This document shows, piece by piece, positions 62,819 to 64,000 of a stretch of DNA of 64,000 nt (its first letter is position 1; every line of letters starts with the position of its first letter). The position numbers and the translations under genes are program-made. A model generated the notes under the pieces. The model made no database searches, was not told where the DNA came from, and was given only the letters and a program-made list of their open reading frames with translations. Source of the DNA: Peribacillus glennii (lineage in GTDB: Bacteria; Bacillota; Bacilli; Bacillales; DSM-1321); the NCBI RefSeq assembly GCF_003429105.1, contig NZ_QVTD01000003.1, forward strand, positions 1,240,001-1,304,000, given 5' to 3'.

Positions 62819-63085
62819 ATGCCAAACATTAAATCTGCTATCAAACGTGTAAAAACTAGTGACGAGAGCCGTGCTCATAACGCAACTGTAAAATCTACAA
62901 TGCGTACATCAGTGAAGAACGTTGAAGCTGCATTAGCAAACAATGAAGTTGAAGCTGCGAAAGAAGCTCTTTTAACAGCTGCTAAGAAGTTAGACAAGGC
63001 TGCATCTAAAGGACTAATCCATAAAAATGCGGCAGCCCGTAAAAAATCTCGTTTAGCGAAAAGACTTAATTCATTAAACGCTTAA
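62819..63085 (+). CDS. rpsT: 30S ribosomal protein S20
   Basis: Primary 16S-binding ribosomal protein. [18 protein letters not shown] opens it and the C-terminus is [13 protein letters not shown]. The ATG at 62819 lies after GTAGGAGGTGAACGGA; the GTG at 62810 is within the ribosome site. 88 residues, the Bacillus length. Divergent from gpr, convergent with holA. Confidence 0.98.
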   Translation: MPNIKSAIKRVKTSDESRAHNATVKSTMRTSVKNVEAALANNEVEAAKEALLTAAKKLDKAASKGLIHKNAAARKKSRLAKRLNSLNA

Positions 63086-63097
63086 TGAATGGCAATG

Positions 63098-63126
63098 AAC
63101 GATCCGATTTTAGGGTCGTTTTTTTC
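63098..63126 (+). terminator. Terminator after rpsT
   Basis: AACGATCC and GGGTCGTT (one wobble), followed by TTTTTTCTTTC. Confidence 0.9.
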
Positions 63127-63143
63127 TTTCTAAAAACGCAGGA

Positions 63144-63171
63144 AAAGGTGAGGGGATATCCCCTCACCTTT
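63144..63171. terminator. Perfect 28-base palindrome over the holA stop
   Basis: A perfect palindrome, 14 + 14 bases with arms AAAGGTGAGGGGAT and ATCCCCTCACCTTT. The holA stop (63164-63166) lies inside it. On the minus strand it is followed by TTCC, so the T-run is weak. It may act as terminator for holA. Confidence 0.7.
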
Positions 63172-64000
63172 CGATTTTTAGCAGCAGCAGTTCCAAAGTC
63201 AATGCCTTATCTGCCTGGCCTGTTTTGATTTTATAATCCGCGTCGGCCAACTCGTTTATAATCCTTAACAATTCCGCCTCATGGAATTTGCCGGTTTTTT
63301 CAAGGGCCAGCTTCACCCTGTAGGGATGGATGCGGAGGGCTCCTGCGATTTTTTGCTGGCTGTAACCCTGTTTTGCCATTTCTTTTACTTGATACATAAG
63401 CCTTACCTGGCTTGCCATCACGCCAAGGATTTTAATCGGCTCCTCATTTTGCCTCAGCAGCTCATGAAAGATCCCGACAGCCTCCTCCACATTTTTTTGG
63501 AGCACTTTATCCACAAGTGTAAATACGTTTTGCTCAAGTGACTTCGCAACTAATTTTTCAACCGTGGCAGCATCAATCCGTTTTTCTTCATCCACGTAAA
63601 GCGCCATCTTATCTATTTCATTGGTAAGGATCATTAAATTTGTACCCGCAAGGTCCAGCAAGAGGTCGATGGCATTTTCATCAATTTGGACTGTGGATGC
63701 TGCTGCGCGTTCCCTTATCCATATTTTCAACTCGTGCTCACCCAGTTTTTTCGCTTCGACCGTTACCGCTTTCCGCTTTAATTCCTTGGTGATTTTTTTC
63801 CGCTCATCCAGCTTTTCGTACGGCGCCGTCAACACAAGAATGGAATATGGTGCTGGATCTGAGATGTAGTGCTCCAATTTCTTAACGTCATGCTCCACTT
63901 TTTGCCTGGACTTCTCTGCTGTTAAAAAAAAGGGATTCTGCATAAAAACGAGACGCCTTTCCCCCATGAATGGCAGGGTTTCCACATCCTCAAGGACTGT
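63164..64000 (-). CDS. holA: DNA polymerase III delta subunit HolA (5' end outside the window)
   Basis: Clamp-loader subunit that opens the beta clamp. The visible part begins inside the N-terminal AAA-like domain (TLPFMGERRLVFMQNPFF) and includes the family region FLTAEKSRQKVEHDV, the helical KTGQADKALTLELLLLKIER at the end. The frame stays open to position 64000, so the N-terminal 60-70 residues are missing. The GTG at 63985 is an internal codon, not the start. Located next to rpsT as in B. subtilis. Confidence 0.93.
   Translation of the reverse strand, partial: TVLEDVETLPFMGERRLVFMQNPFFLTAEKSRQKVEHDVKKLEHYISDPAPYSILVLTAPYEKLDERKKITKELKRKAVTVEAKKLGEHELKIWIRERAAASTVQIDENAIDLLLDLAGTNLMILTNEIDKMALYVDEEKRIDAATVEKLVAKSLEQNVFTLVDKVLQKNVEEAVGIFHELLRQNEEPIKILGVMASQVRLMYQVKEMAKQGYSQQKIAGALRIHPYRVKLALEKTGKFHEAELLRIINELADADYKIKTGQADKALTLELLLLKIER

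Overview
The window reads as one stretch of a spore-forming Bacillaceae chromosome (Bacillus sensu lato). Gene content and order follow the Bacillus subtilis yqe-yqf-yqg region almost gene for gene, from holA and rpsT at the right end to the pst phosphate transporter at the left end. The lineage is further supported by spoIIP, gpr and yqfC-yqfD (sporulation), CcpN, the CIRCE-HrcA heat-shock system, the two-subunit glycyl-tRNA synthetase under a T-box, and Shine-Dalgarno sites of the GGAGG type. Most genes lie on the minus strand. I see no prophage, insertion sequence, CRISPR array, rRNA or tRNA gene.

Left part (1-9.5 kb): pstS-pstC-pstA-pstB behind a clear PhoP box, then a class B penicillin-binding protein, an MFS exporter, Mn superoxide dismutase and a DUF456 membrane protein. 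Middle-left (9.5-24.5 kb): DUF1189 protein, a decayed chemotaxis-receptor fragment, yqfZ, ispG, yqfX, yqfW, a znuC-znuB-zur zinc operon with a Zur-like box, yqfT, endonuclease IV, CshB, yqfQ, ispH, yqfO, trmK, cccA and an unrecognised membrane protein. Thus the last two steps of isoprenoid precursor synthesis (IspG, IspH) are both here. Centre (24.6-34.5 kb): sigA-dnaG-yqxD, ppsR and ccpN (gluconeogenic control), glyQS with its T-box leader, recO and the tiny yqzL.

Right part (34.8-64 kb): era-cdd-dgkA-ybeY-pgpH-phoH-yqfD-yqfC, then yqfB/floA/nfeD (membrane microdomain flotillin), yqeY-rpsU, yqeW, deoC, the nine-gene chaperone and modification cluster lepA, hemW, hrcA-grpE-dnaK-dnaJ-prmA-rsmE-mtaB, then yqxA-spoIIP-gpr, rpsT and the 3' part of holA.

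Most coding content is conserved housekeeping. The structure not explained by genes is mainly between genes: a family of degenerate, modular, hairpin-forming intergenic repeats (at least seven sites), two of which split otherwise tight operons (pstA/pstB and hrcA/grpE), and a perfect 15-bp hairpin that covers the ribosome-binding site of yqfC. I did not find convincing evidence for a wholly new multi-gene system, and I say so rather than force one. All starts, operons and promoters are from reading the sequence; no searches were run.
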